DNA of 64,000 nucleotides from Euclidia mi (taxonomy: Eukaryota > Arthropoda > Insecta > Lepidoptera > Erebidae): assembly GCA_944739405.2 (NCBI GenBank), contig OX123205.2, positions 35,174,475 through 35,238,474 on the forward strand. The letters are read 5' to 3'. Both the position numbers and the translations under genes were made by a program. The notes beneath the pieces were generated by a model. It made no database searches, was not told the DNA's origin, and saw nothing but the letters and a program-made list of their open reading frames with translations. Below are positions 1 to 14,219 of the stretch, piece by piece. The first letter of the stretch is position 1; each line of letters starts with the position of its first letter.

Positions 1-2291
1 ATGTTTTAATTTAGGCGTACCGCTGAAGTGATTGTGCTTCATTGATCTTTGAATGGGAGCGTTTTGTTAAATTATTGTTGGAATTGTATGGTTAATGTCT
101 CCGTTGTCCAATGGATAACGTATGAGCCTGATGATTGGGATAAATTCAGTCACTGACTGGATAAAAACTTGTAGTAAGCTGTCAATTTGGTCTTAACTTA
201 CTTACTCTGAAAACCACTAACCTATTAACCGCAGTTGTTGGCAAAAGAGCCAGTCTAGAAATGAAGGATGCAATCCATATCCATTCTGCAGGCCAATTCT
301 CGTATTTTTATATGACATTGAAAATTTATATTTTGATTGGACTCAGAAGCGGTATTCTGCTAACCGAATGTCAGTATCGTATAATTTGAAATAAACAGTT
401 CGTCGTTGACACATATTTTGATATTACGATCCCGTTACAATTTCAATCAAATGTCAGATAATTCAGAAGAATAAGATTTTTGTGACGTAAGTATGACACT
501 GACATTATATTGAAACTGTATTTAATTAGGGGAATTGGGCCTCTGATATTATAAATGCGAAATTGTATATTATTATTTGTTTGTCCTACTTTGACGTTAC
601 AACGGAGCGATGTTACATGGCAATTTTTGTATGTGCAAAAAGATACTTAGGCTTGAGAGAAACATGGGCTAGGTACATTTTACCGCGATATTGACGCGGG
701 CGGGGCCGCGGCCGAAGTCTAGTTTGTTTATAAAATGGAACAATTCACTGAAAATCTAGATGACTGACGTCCTTTTTATATAGCGTTGGAGATAGGTTTA
801 TAGATATACAGAAATTTTAAGTATCAATTCAATACTTTGATAATAGTAATAATAGTATGGTAGAATATTATAATATAATATTCTGATAATAATATTATTA
901 TTATCAAAGCATTTTTCAATTTACTTCAAAAATATTTTGACGTTTTAAATATTATACATTCTTAAGATTCTTTAGGGGGAGAATATTATAATTTCGGCAT
1001 GTATGATTTTTACGGCGGGAACGTGTAAAACATTTCTCTTAGCTATTATGATACGGGCTCAACGTTTACATTTGCTTTAAGGGTTTATACATATTGCACG
1101 GTAGTAGAGCCTCGCTGATTTCAATTTGAATAAGTGTCAGTACCTGACACTTATTCATACTATTGACGAGTCTTTTTGTTATAAACGTACGCGCAATTCG
1201 ATACGCCAACCGTGTACGTGTCCTTATGTCTCTTGAATACCGTTCACGATTTGTATCACACAGTCGGCTTGGCCGTTTTGATGGGAAATAACCGTGCGGT
1301 TTACATTCGTGCGTTTTTTATTTATTGGCGTTTTGTATGGGAGGGCTATGGGGGAAAGGAAATGGAAATGTACGTTATGGTGTTTTAGTATGGTATGTTT
1401 ATGTTTTAAATGTTTATGGTGTCATAGAGTGCATGTTTTATTTTTGTACGTCATGGGTAGAGTGTATTTTTGTTTGAGATGAAATTTATACTGTTTTTAT
1501 TTGGTACGATCATGATTTTATTTGATTCATGGATGGCACGGCGTGGTGGTTTTAAGCGTGCGTCTTGGCGTTTAAAATCGCGCCGTGTGTAGTGGGTTTG
1601 AACCCCACATGAGTGTACCCTTTATAGTAGGTACTAGATATAGATATTATATTAGATCCCCAAATTGGTGCGAGACATTAATAACACATTTACCGAACAC
1701 CAAGACACGAATCTACGTGTCCGTTAAATATGATATTAAAGACCCTCGCGAACTCGTAACAAAGGATACGTTCAGAGAGCAAGACTTGTCTTAAAAATTC
1801 TAATTTCAAACACGATAAATTGCGATGTTTGTAGTACGTCTAAAATATGTAAGCACAGTTCAATCTTATAGTTCAAGGCCTTTTCTAATGCCCATGACAT
1901 TTTTATAGCCAAGCTCTTATTTACGATCATGCTGTATAGCGCCAAACGATTTTTCATTGACAGTACATATACTTATGTAGTACCAATTGCCATACCTACT
2001 TATAGGTATGTTACTCATAGGTAGGTAGGTATATGTTTCGTATTTTCTTTATATAGAGTGTGTTATAGAGAGGGATGTAGAGAAATCAAGCCAAACAAAT
2101 ATCCTCGCAAAGACATGTGTATGAAAGCAACCCTGAATGAACAAAGCATGTCACATTGAGTGCCTCGGGTACAATCAAAATCCATCGCTTTATATGCTCT
2201 CCTTATACAAGATTCTAAGGACGCTGAACGTGTGGTACGATTCGCAAAGTTATCTTTTTATAGACATATATATGTATAAACATCAAGGTAA
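1..2291. other. Gene-free, repeat remnants
   Basis: No coding frame supported. About 590..725 ends in cgcgggcggggccgcggccgaagtct, the kind of GC-rich end seen on lepidopteran LINE fragments. A 13-bp-arm hairpin lies at 1128..1156 and an AT-rich hairpin near 835..905. Confidence 0.4.
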
Positions 2292-2475
2292 GGCTGTAAT
2301 AGCCTAGTGAAGATACGAATAGACTGCTGTGTAGAGGGTGTCGGGTTCAAATCCACGGCACGCACCACAGAGTTATTGCTAATATTCTGTCGACTCTGGT
2401 TAGACTAGAAGGTGGTTCTTGGACTCCGAAGCGAATATCTTGGATACAACGGGGATAACGTAGGGACGATGATAT
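2292..2475 (+). mobile_element. SINE (type 2), internally deleted
   Basis: Head (atagcctagtgaag...gggttcaaatccacggcacgcacc) joined early to the tail (ggataacgtagggacgatgat); the middle is missing. Confidence 0.7.
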
Positions 2476-3164
2476 ATGTATAAGTATCATATGAAGGTAA
2501 TTTTTTTGTAAAGAAATCAACAATAACCACATGTTCCTAAGTCCTACAGAAGGTGATACTAGTAAGACATATTTATACCATTTTAATTTGACCAAATTTT
2601 ATATTCATGCATCCATACGGTCTATGTGAACAGCTTAGGATGCCTATGTCCAGCAGTGGACCACTATCTGGTGATATGTAAAATGTAGTAACACAGTTTT
2701 GTAGACATAGATTGAAATATAATTTTCGAGAACAATCGCCAACATATAGGCGGATGGTCCTCCATGGCAAAACTATAAGAATTAATACTATATAATAAGG
2801 TTGCTACGAATATCTAAATTTCAGCCTGCAACTAAACAGCATGAAACTACCAACCAACAAAACCAAACTCTGTATTTATTCAAAAACAATAAGTTCAACC
2901 CTTACCGTACTCCCGCTGATCAACCGATCGCCACTCCCTAAAACGCCATTGTCCTTTACTTAAGCAAAATTTTTACACAAAGAACGCAAAGCATTGTAAA
3001 TGATTTGTTTAGAACCGATAACAATGAATTATGTCACCCTCTTTGTTTTCGAGTGAGAAAATTAATTCTTCATTATACTTATAGTAAGAATCAGTTTACT
3101 TTTGGATCTCAGAATAAAATATAGCGATTTGGACGTGTGGTTTGTATGTTTTGCTAATCGTGAG
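2476..3164. other. Gene-free DNA between two SINEs
   Basis: No gene. 2620..2665 (cagcttaggatgcctatgtccagcagtggacc) carries the LINE-like cagcagtggac word common in this window. Confidence 0.4.
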
Positions 3165-3480
3165 TAAACTGTCCCACTGCTGGGCACGGGCCTTGTCTTT
3201 CTAAGATGGGGTTAGGCCATAATTCACCATGCAGTGTGTGTCAAGTGCGGGTTGGGAGTCATCACATGTATTTCGAAGACATCATGCAGGTTTTCTCAGG
3301 AATAATGATGTATTGTTTCATCATTCAGAAAGCAATTATTAATGTTGTATATACCGAGGGTTTGAACCTCAGACCTGAAACCCGCCGTATAGCAGTCTAC
3401 TCTCCCTCTCTGAGGCTATCGTTGCCCTTTTTGATAGGGAAGATTTTAAAATTCTTACGATTGCACGATTGGCAGAGTTA
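3165..3480 (-). mobile_element. SINE (type 3)
   Basis: Shares 'ctgtcccactgctgggcacgggcct', 'ggttaggccat' and 'gcaggttttctcagg' with the copies at 14.97 and 54.96 kb. Degenerate. Confidence 0.7.
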
Positions 3481-4186
3481 CTGATGCGTGTATGGATATC
3501 TCTATTTTCGCGTTCGGATGGTCTCTGGAGTTAAATCGTAAATGCATACTTTTGGTATTGCCAGTAGGTTCATCTTATATGCGCAATTTAGTGACACAAT
3601 TCTATTGCATCGAATTTTAGCAAACAACATTATTTTGACCAGTTCATCCAACTTGCAGAATTTTGCGATCATGACGGGAATGCATTCTGGTTCTAAAATG
3701 GTCAATTTTCCATCGCCACATCGAAACTGCACAATTTAGCGACTTTATCAATTATGCATCTAGTTTTGGCAAAAGCCTACATGATTCTACACTGTACTAT
3801 TATTGGTGACTACATCAAAAATTATTTTATCATTGATGTAGACGACTACATTACCGACTTTACATTCTAAAAATAATCTTCTAAATATTACCAACTTTAC
3901 ATTCTAAAAATTACCCGCTAAACATTAAAACAAAGCTACCAAAATACGGAACCACCACAAACTTTTGAGTAATTCCATTTTACTCTTCATCTTCGTCCAT
4001 CATCTACAGATCAAAGCATACTACTTGCACGCGCTAATAGAATACCGTGCTAATGAAAACATCTATCCATCAACCAAATATCTAACTAGGAGATAAACTG
4101 AGGATGATCAGTCCGCTCGCCAGTTATTAGTCAACGTAGGAAATGGGAGTCCAAAGGGCAAAAAAAAGATGGATAGATCCAAAGGA

Positions 4187-4336
4187 AAAGCAAAGAAAAG
4201 ATGGATAGATAGTGTGAAGAATGACATGAATAAAAAGAGAGTGAATAGCCAGATCTCATAGGAGAGAATGGAAGTGAAAGACATTCTGCGCCGATCCCAA
4301 GTAATATGGGAACAGGGCAGGCAAAAGAAGGAGTAG
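4187..4336 (+). pseudogene. LINE reverse-transcriptase C-terminal remnant
   Basis: One frame reads KAKKRWIDSVKNDM, a stop, then ERMEVKDILRRSQVIWEQG, stop. The pattern [RK]xKKRWxDxVKxDM followed by a W and a short charged tail is that of the C-terminus of RTE/Jockey-like LINE polymerases of insects. Internal TAG at 4259. Dead fragment. Confidence 0.6.
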
Positions 4337-4912
4337 GAAATGAGAGTCCGTATCTGATCTGGGGTAATTAAACTGGTTGATGCAAATGGTCACGAATGTC
4401 ACTACCTATCTGTAGGTACATATACAGGAGGAGTTAGGTATATATCTATATGTCACATTTTGATGATAGGGATGTTATGCTAGATAGGTGGAATACACTC
4501 TCTTTGTTCACGTTGTTTCAGGTATTACAAACATCATTTACGAATAATTTGAACAAAAAGATACTGACTTTAAATTTCATATCTCAAACTTCAAGAATAA
4601 CGCTAGGAGGATGAAACGTCGATGGGACCAAAGGGAAGTATATTCTTTCAAACAAAAAATATGTACATATAAGAGGTTAATGAACCTCCTTTATGTACAG
4701 TCGAACAATTTCCCGCTAGACTACCATAAGGGTGAGAATCGTTCAACACTACTACTTTACACCCACATTGACACTCGTATACAAAACCAGTTTCTAGTGT
4801 GCCTCGACTCTATGAGCGAGCCAAGGGATTTTTTTTTGTACCTGGTCCAGCACCGACTTGTTTGATTGGACATTGTTGTTTGACAATGGACAATTTTTTT
4901 GTAAGTACCTAA

Positions 4913-4969
4913 TACTTACCTAATATCTCCGTAATATAATTCATTAATTACGGAGATATTAGGTAAGTA
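4913..4969. repeat. Perfect hairpin, 23-bp arms
   Basis: 4913..4935 pairs with 4947..4969, 11-base loop. Outer flanks (acaattttttt at 4890 and aaaaaaattgt at 4980) also pair, extending the structure to about 100 bases. Confidence 0.7.
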
Positions 4970-7900
4970 CCGAACAAACAAAAAAATTGTACAGAACTGA
5001 GAGGCTTCTTTTTTCAAAGTCGGATAAAAATTGTTGCATTACATTATATTTATTTTGCCCTGCGTTGCTATGTTCCTTATGGCCATGATATTATATTCCA
5101 TGTGATTTCCATTTATTGTATGTTAGAGCACGATTTTGCACTAAGTTTTGGTTACTTTTAAACCCAAATTGGGCATGGCTCATGCCACAAAAATAGGCTA
5201 AAGAAACCGATAAGGTACTTAAGCAAAAATCAAATTTGTTAACTAAAGTAAAAGCCTTCGAAATCCATATTGTATAAAATGACCAAGAACCAGTTTCACA
5301 GTAATTTAATACAAATTTTACAAATAATGGTCTTAATAACTACGCCAACCCCACTCCAATTATGTATATTCAAATTCTAGAACACAGAGCAAATAGGTAT
5401 AGGCAGTAAATGGCATTATAGTCTAAAATGTTTTTACCAAGATCTTTGTTGTACTTGGCATAGGTAAGTGGCACCTCAACTTAGGTTAAGTGTCTCAGCT
5501 ACTTAGTACAAAAAAATAACAAGAATAATAAAATGATAATAAATGCAAAGCAACCAGAGCGTAAGCTTGTTTATAAAGCTCGCTTTCCGCGGTGGGTTTG
5601 CGGCAGAAAAATAAAATTCCTCGAGTTATGAGCTATCGAACATAAAAATTAGTATTCGAGGCGGACCTCTAGCGCCTGAGGTTAGCACGTTCAGCTAAGC
5701 AAACAAACAAAGATACTATAACAAAGATATTTGGTATATGTTCCTTGGAGACCATAGGGTGTAATAAGAAGGGTGGAAAATAGTTAAGGGCAGAAAGAGT
5801 TAAGTTCAAAAAATGCGCGGGTATTTGAATAAATAAAATCAAACCACTGTCGATTGTACAAATAACAAAATATTTCTGTAAATCAGTACTGAATGGTTTT
5901 ATTTTTACATTCATTGGAATCGTATTAGTACGGCTTTAATGTATTTTTGATTAGACGTAACCCTTCGAACACACGCTAACTGCGATTAGCGTATTATGCT
6001 ATAAGGAACCAAGCACAATTTTAGATTAATTTTTCATCTATATTGTATCATAAGTGACAACTTTTGCTTTATTTGAGGTTTTTCTACTTAATTTTTAATC
6101 TTAAGAGATACAACAAAATATTAGTTTTGCTCCAAAGCAACTGTAGATAAGTGTAACGTCCACAACGGACATTTACATTGAGTGAACTAACAAAAAGAAA
6201 TAGGTACGTTTGTGGACTCACTATTGCATATTATAATATGTGATATTACACGTGACGACTATATGGATATTGATAACAGGCGGGATCGACAGCTTCTCAT
6301 GCTCTATAAGGCACAGAGGGCCATAATTTGTGTCCGGTCACCCATCTACAAGCCAAATTATTGGACTCGTAATCAACCTCACAAATCAATAGATGTGGTC
6401 GCCACTTTGTCGCACTTTGTATTACTAATTATAAGGAGATATGCCCTATAATACTCGTATTTCGTATAATTACAACCAGAGTCACGCACGTTAAAGCCAC
6501 TGTAAAATTCGACGCATTCCAGTCCAGTTGCCTATAATCTTTGTATTTACTGCCGCCCTTTCAACCCCTCGCGTTAAACACTAGGCCAGTACATCATTAC
6601 CACGAGCTGAATTTACACCTGCAAGCCTCTAATCACATTTGCCGGTGCTACTAATTAAAATAGATTTATGAAGGAATTAGAAGGATAGTGACATTCAGTG
6701 TACGATGAAAAGTTGACCTTAGTTTATATAGTTTAAGATTGATATTTGGTTGTGCATTATTCTTAGCCATATCACCATGCCGGTCGCCCGGTAGAAATAA
6801 ATCAAGTGTTTAGCAAGTGCAAGTAAAAACGAAGACTAGAAATGTAAGCTGTCATAAAAGGTAAAGACATAAAAAGTAAAGAGGAGGAACCAACGGAACA
6901 ATTGGCCACTCAAATAAAATATTAAATATATTTCCTTTCCTCCAAAGAGTGATGCGTCAATAACTTTACAAAATAACGTACTTATTTCCAAATGAAACTA
7001 AGTTGGCATTCGGCGAAGATATTTATTTAATAACTCAAGCATTCAGCCTAAGAGCCGAAGCTCAAAACACCAATAAAATAAATAATTCGAATGTTTGCGC
7101 GAAATTATCTGTCATCGTTGAAACACGACGGCTAAAATATACAAGCTTTTAATTCATCTGACTTTTATAATTAAAGTAGAGAATAAGAATAATTATACGT
7201 CTCCCTTCAAGTTATTAGAAATGGCTCTTAAGTGTTATTTGTTTGGTGAATTTTGAATTCGTTTTAAAGCACTAGAAGTTTACTCGTGGCTTATGGCTGG
7301 TTTCCGAACTTGGACGGCTTAGCTCTTGTTTCTTCGTCCTTGAAGGTAAATTAGCCTGGGACCTGATAGTATCGTTACCATCCACCACTAAAAGTACGTG
7401 TAAAATAGAAATCAAGTTATCGCCGATATAAGGCAAGATAGATTCGAAACAAATATTGAGCAAAAGTAATTTAATGACGAGACCAATAGATTGTTAGGTA
7501 TGCAAAGGATCACGGATTTGAAACGAAGGTGCGTCTCAGGTTCAAATCGTGAGTGGCTACTGGCATTCAATAGATTGAAATTCATTAGTAGCCAGTATGG
7601 TTGGTCTGTATTGATAAAAAAAAATACATTTAGAACAACATTACAAGTCAGTAAACTTGAATAAATCCTTCAGCTATTCCTTTACATTACCGAGGTCAAA
7701 CTGCGGCCAGTTGAAAAGCCTATAGTCTAATAAATCTGCTTAGAAACGATAGCGATTTAAAGCATCCAGAGCGAAAGTCCTGCTTATATTATAGCATGAT
7801 GATGACGCTGAGGTCAGAAACAAATATAGAAAAATTAAAAACAAGCGACAATTAACGCTTGGAAAATTTTGGAGCAAGTGTATAGTGATAGGATAATTAC

Positions 7901-8340
7901 TGATATCAAGAAAACATATGATATCCATGAGCTAAGAAAAAAAACTCCTATTCAATCATGTTTTCTCTCATAAAAAAAATGTTTTGTGAGTGTTTTCTAA
8001 CAAGTCTTGGGGCTTCTTCAAGTACTTGATATTACCAAGAATGCCTTTTTGTCTGGCTACTATTACCGAGAATTTTGACGGCTTAGCAATATAATTGATC
8101 GGACAGAGAAGCCTTTCTACTTGAAGACTACGATTAATTTATAAAGTTCAAGATCAAACATTATTATTTCATGTGATTATGTATCTATTCACTAATGTCG
8201 CTAACCCTTTGAGTTACGGTGGTCAGCTGGCAGTCGCATATCTAGTTAGTCTAGTAAGTAGGTCCCGGGTTGCATTGCAACTCTTAGATGCAACAGGGAT
8301 AGAGCTAGGACGATGTTATCATCGTCCTTTCCTTTTCCTT
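4970..8340. other. Gene-free AT-rich DNA
   Basis: No coding frame, RNA gene or clear element was recognised. The short open frames lack family motifs and codon character. Confidence 0.4.
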
Positions 8341-8415
8341 AGATTTCGTTTAAAAGAGTATGCGAATAGGTACATTTATAATGTACCTATTCGCATACTC
8401 TTTTAAACGAAATCT
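8341..8415. repeat. Perfect palindrome, 36-bp arms
   Basis: 8341..8376 is the exact reverse complement of 8380..8415, with a 3-base loop. Confidence 0.85.
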
Positions 8416-9038
8416 GTTTTTACTGGAATTGCACGAAACTCCATGAATCAAGAAACAAAAGATAGGTGGCCAGATCTCTCGGGTCCAATCAAATCAAATC
8501 AGTTATTTGTTCAAATAAATTAATTTGATCAATTGTGATCGACACAGGACTAGAATATTAAACTGTTTTATTTTTAATTAATACATCTATCAGACTTTTC
8601 CTTTTTATCAGTTATGCTTCATGACAAACAAATAAAATACCTACGTGGATATTTCTGCGTATATTTTCAACGCCCGGCTTACTTTTACTACCGTCTCCCA
8701 TATTGCATAACCCCTTCCTAGTACTGTCAGCATGTACACCACCTTAAAACGAGTACTGCGCACGCAAAACGAATATTCGATACAACAAAATACCGTGGCT
8801 TCACTTATTCGAAGAACGCTGTATTTTTAATTTATTTCAATAAACCCGCGATCTGGGGCATTAGGGAAACATTGTATGGTAATTTTGAATTTATAAGTAG
8901 TAGGTTAAATTCAAGAAATGTGGTACAATAGAAAAAGCAGATTAACTTAAGTCGTTAACGATTCATGATAAAGTTGAAAAATACTTATAAGTTACAGATA
9001 AGTAAACTTAGAAACTAAACTACAGTTTACGGATTTTG

Positions 9039-9169
9039 TCGTGTTATATTGGTTTCACTGAGTTATTACAGTTAAACCGAATGATCTAGAAACTACGTTT
9101 TTTAATTTATTACTAGTTGAGGTTCATTTGGTTTAAATGTAATAACTTAGTGAAACTAATATAACGCGA
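9039..9169. repeat. Inverted-repeat element
   Basis: 40-base arms (9039..9078 and 9130..9169) with about five mismatches and a 51-base centre. Probably a small MITE. Confidence 0.65.
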
Positions 9170-11059
9170 TAAGATTTCAATGTGTCACATTTGTGTAAAC
9201 CCAAGAAGATATTAGTAAACTAGCCATAAAACATGTACTTAACTCCATTTTAGAATTGTCTATTACAAAGATCTTAACTAATCTTATTAAGTTCTTTTGG
9301 GATGGGTGACAATCCCCGTAGTTTATTTTATTTCCTGCTTATTTAACTCGTCAGTCTAAATGTCACGAACATCTATGTCAATTGGCACAAAATAGGCAAA
9401 TAAATACGTGAGCAAAATTGAGTGCGTAACAAAAATAAAAAATATCAGAGTATTTTCTATTTTTACTACCTAGATGTTCTTAATAATGAGAACCTCCTCC
9501 TTTTTTTATAACGGTATTCCGTTAGAGCCTACCAGCGCCCATAAGATGCTGATTTTGGTTATTTTAGAAGTGTCAATACGTGGTAATGATAAAGATACGT
9601 GGACGTCCTGTTATTTCTTACAATACTTTGACGGGGAGGCTCTTTGAAAATAAAACATTGTTAATTATAAGCAATTTAGTTACTTACCCGACTGAGTGTA
9701 AAATTTCTAATGTACGGCTATACTTTTCGACTAACCTTATATCTATGAAGTACATCCAACTTCAATCCACGTCATTTGATTCACACCCGACTTCAAAACC
9801 AGAACTTAACGAACACTGACATAAACACTCAAAAACAACAACACTGCATTCGCCTAGTTCCAAAAGACAACTGAACAAGCGATGCCTCAAGTATTACCTG
9901 AAACAAACAGAACCTTAATTTGTAAATCACTTTAAAAGCCTTGTTGATCGTAAATCATAGAAATACATCACAACGAACAGATTAGTCACATGCAAGACAA
10001 AAATGGCGTCTTGTCACGGCAACCGATATCAGGGACGAGTAAATCTTAATAAAAATCGACATGAATTACCGTAGGTCGAGCTCTAAAGGTAGTAGCGGAT
10101 TATATTTTTAGTTATATTAGACTAATATCAAAATTCGAATAGCAATTAGTCAAAGTTGGATTAAGACAAATAATTAGAGCTTAATAGGAAACAACTATGG
10201 ATTTGCATATTATTTGTATACACATGTTATCATATAGACTACGTAAAGGTCTCAAGCGCATTTGGTCATGTATCGACACGGACTCATATGATTATACTGA
10301 ATTCTTTTATGATTTTTAATTGTAGATGGGTCTCACACACCTCTCTCCACCAGGCTCTGGTGGGAGAAAGTCGGCAATAGCGTTTTCGCCGCGGGATAAA
10401 AGATTACAAATTTCGCATCACACACACCGATTTTTCTGAAATTATTCACTTTTATCAATTACCTAAATTGAAACAGCCGTTTTGACCAAAACAGGAACTG
10501 CTAAATCCAAACTTAAATACAAATTTCCTTTGTTTCACAGTTCGATTTCAATCAAATAATTTCGCCACCAGATCAAATTTCATTTGAACAGCAAGATTTA
10601 TTTGGTCTGAAAAATTCCATTTGCATAATTGCCCTACCGATATTTAGAAATGGATATAAATAAGATAATCTTAATCTCCAGAATAAAGAATTTGCTTGAG
10701 ATAATTCAAAATCATTTGCCGAAACCGAAATATTCAGGTTTGAGATATTTTATAACAAACGCTGTCTAAAGAACCTTATTTAGAGGGAGGTAACAAATGT
10801 CATTATAAGCTTTAAGAAAGACTTTTTGGACAATCCGTATATATAAAATTATTTCGTTACTGGCTAACTGACAGACAAGCCACAGCAAAAACTATTGGGT
10901 GCAGGAAGCTGAAATTTGGCATGTATGCTCCTTAGGGATCGTAGGGTTGCAGTAAGAAAGGATTTTCTATCGAACATGGTTTAATTAAAAAGTAATGTGA
11001 GAGCTGCAAGCATCCTCTAGCCTTAAATAAAATCGGAGGGGTGAGACATGTCACTAACA

Positions 11060-11131
11060 ACCCTTCGAGCGTTGCGTCGATGGGACTTTGCATCGCAATA
11101 AAAAGTCCCATCGACGCAACGCTCGAAGGGT
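11060..11131. repeat. Perfect inverted repeat, 30-bp arms
   Basis: 11060..11089 pairs with 11102..11131, 12-base loop. GC-rich relative to its surroundings. Confidence 0.8.
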
Positions 11132-11156
11132 GCATTTTCGCTAAAGTAAAGGTACT

Positions 11157-11722
11157 TTACACATGCTCTAAAATAGCAAACTAAAAAGCGTGCTATTGAG
11201 TATGCTGAATACGAGCATGCTTATGAGCAGTTTACATTTGCTAGCAATAGGCATGATAGGTATAAGTACGAATAAGCATGCTCAAAGCAAACATTCCAAA
11301 TACACACGCCATTTTATAGCGTGCTTTCTCGCTCTCTGTCAGTTCAAACAAAGTCATGGACAATCAAACAGCTGTTCGTATGGAGCTGAATAAGATCATC
11401 CTTTTTAGCAAAAGGATCAAATCTGAGAGATTTTTTGTTGCCCCAGCAAGAGAGACATTTTGCGTGAAATGGTGCACGGTGCACCTGTTGCGAACGACTG
11501 ATAGATACTAGCATGCTCAATAAGCAAGCCTGTTTAGACGCGCTCAAAGCACGACCCCTTCCACCCGCGCCCCAGGTAGCATACCCAAAAATCGCACACC
11601 TGTCGATTTTTAAGCAAACTCGAAATGAGCATGCTAATTTTGAGCAACATTCCGATACACATGCTAAAAGTAGCAAATGCTCAATAGAAGCATGCTTTCA
11701 TGCTTGAAATGAGCATGTGTAA
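11157..11722. mobile_element. MITE-like element rich in GAGCATGC motifs
   Basis: Ends ttacacatgctc and gagcatgtgtaa are inverted copies. Inside, gcatgctc/gagcatgc or close variants occur about ten times in both orientations. No clear target duplication. Open frames here are by-products of the repeats. Confidence 0.6.
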
Positions 11723-14202
11723 CTGTATCTTAAATCTGTTTTCTTTCTTTGGTGAATTTTGTAATTTTTCATTTAAAACTGACATTTAAACCAATACACT
11801 GTATCGCATAGGATAAGCCGGCATCATAAATCAAACAAAAACATAAATATTTTTCCTTATCCCCCTAGCAATAACATTTTCCAAGAACCACTTAGATTTT
11901 TCAATGGATTTCCAGAGCTGGCCAAATGAAACACAAAACAAAACGGCCGTCACTCCAACAGTATATAAAAAGGTTTATTAGATACAAATGAAGTCATCAC
12001 CGACAAATCGGACTCCATAATGAATTACTAGTAGCCTGGCAAATTAAATTTCTGCCTGTACCCATGTCAAACGGTCCTAGCAATGTCAATATCAACACAT
12101 CGGGATCCTATCAATTTTGCTTTCGTTAGAAAACAAGGGTTGGTGACAAAAAGGGTAGGTGTAGGTACGTAAAGAACGCTGTTGGGGCGTTAAGTTGGAC
12201 AGATTGGTGATTTCGGGCAGGAATTTTACTAATTAATAAAATAATATTAGATATACGAATATATGTCTATTAGTATACGCTTTTATGACTAAACCCAACT
12301 CAAGTGTTTGATATTTGGTACGGAGTGCTGCCGCTAAGATGAATGGCAGATTTTGAGTTGAATTTGAGACGAATTATGGTATATATTTAAATAAGGTTTG
12401 AGAGGGCAGCTGGATTGTAGATGTAGCACTCAATATCGTTAATATGGAAGGCCCGCTTTGTCTGCAGTTCCATACCCGAACATGACCTGAATATAAATTT
12501 AATTCACACTTCACCAAGCTACCGAAGTCAATTAACAAATGAGATTGTGAATTGAATTTGCTATTAAATGCTAAAGAGATGAAGAAATTGACAGAAACTT
12601 AAAAAACAGACAGCATCCCACAGAGAAAATAAAACACAATTTCCTAAGACAAAGCTCTGAAATAAATACATCGCTCTTCTTGTCTTCTACCTCAGTACAA
12701 TCGTTCTTGATATGGGTCGTTCATTTATTCGTTCCGTTCGTGAACTATAATTGGATCAGTCATTCAAACTTGTTCGATTCTGCCATTGTTAAGACAGGGT
12801 TGTATTGTAAGTAAATAACGGTGAATTTCTGTATGAACTACTCTGATTAAGACTTCTTATAAGATGGACCGATGTTCTCTATCGGTCAAGTTATTGGAGA
12901 AACTTATTTGAATTTTGTTCCTAATAAAACTTGTTTTTTTTTGGAAGAAAATCGGAACTAGTATACCGAAACGTTTTCTATGTAATGGTTGGTCTTGCTA
13001 GGTTTTGGAGTTTACCTACAACATGGTTCTTGAATAAATATTTTTCTTAGAAAGATATGCTATGGTAGTTACTTAACCAACCACTAAAAAGAATGAGGTT
13101 CTGATTCGCTCGTATTTTTTTGTTGCATCATTTATTATCCTAAGTACTTAAAATATTACTTTTTGTTCGGAAGTAGCTCTCTACATAATTCGCGTCTGGT
13201 ACGATCAAAGAATGAGGCAAGAAGTAAAAGAAGTATTTTAATTAATAACTATTTATCAATGTTCATAACATGTTTAAGTAGTGTATAAACCTGAAAATAA
13301 TATTGATTATTGTGCAAATATTCGGATAATGATCAAGTATTGAAAGTTAGAACGAAGATCTCATCTAGTACCTTGTAATAATACTCGAGTGATTATTATC
13401 TGATGAGACTCTTTATGATCTGATCGTAAGAGGGCTTAAAGTGGCAAAGAGGAAAATGAAGACATAGCTCTCTTCATAATCCTTCGCCTGTAGATCAGAG
13501 AGGAAAACCATAGGTGCCCGGATTTGAACCCCGACACAGAAGAAAACATTTAAAAAACAATGCACTGATATAGCTTATCCATGAGAATAATACGTAGGTT
13601 ACCGTTTGTCTTGATAACCGACTCCCAAACGGGTGAACCCGCGGGAAAAACCTAGTATATCAACACAGAAACACACGATATTAGAAATTATTTTTAGCGC
13701 CAAATAATTCCACGAACCAAACTCAAAGGCTTTTCCAGAGGAGTAGAGGAAATAATGAATATAGTTCATTATTTGTAGAACAAAAGAGGCGGAAGTACGA
13801 CGCTTCTCATTATTTCTTCCAGAGTTCAACGACTGATGATTAATAATATTATTGGTAAATATTTAAACGGTATAAAGTTGAGCTTTTGGGTTGGGACGTT
13901 TTAAAAGGTCTGGTTAAGGTGCTCATCCAAGCTAAAACAGAGTTAAAATGTTTAGTTTATTACGCGTAATTTTGGAAATGGTTGAACGGAATTCGATGGA
14001 ATTTTCCGTTACAATAGCATTGTGAAGAGTACTTAGGAAGATTTGGTCTACAATACTACATTGGGCAAACGTGTTGGTATATGGATTGATGTTTTCCGCT
14101 TTCTTCCAAAGATACTTAGACCTTTCTCTTACGACACCCACAGTATGAAATGGTAGTGTGACACTTGTATTCTTAATCTATCACCACACTGTCTACTTCT
14201 AA
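11723..14202. other. Gene-free AT-rich DNA
   Basis: Nothing supported. The stretch 13515..13540 (ggtgcccggatttgaaccccg) looks like a degenerate tRNA-like SINE head. Confidence 0.4.
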
Positions 14203-14219
14203 CGATGAAAATATTGAAT

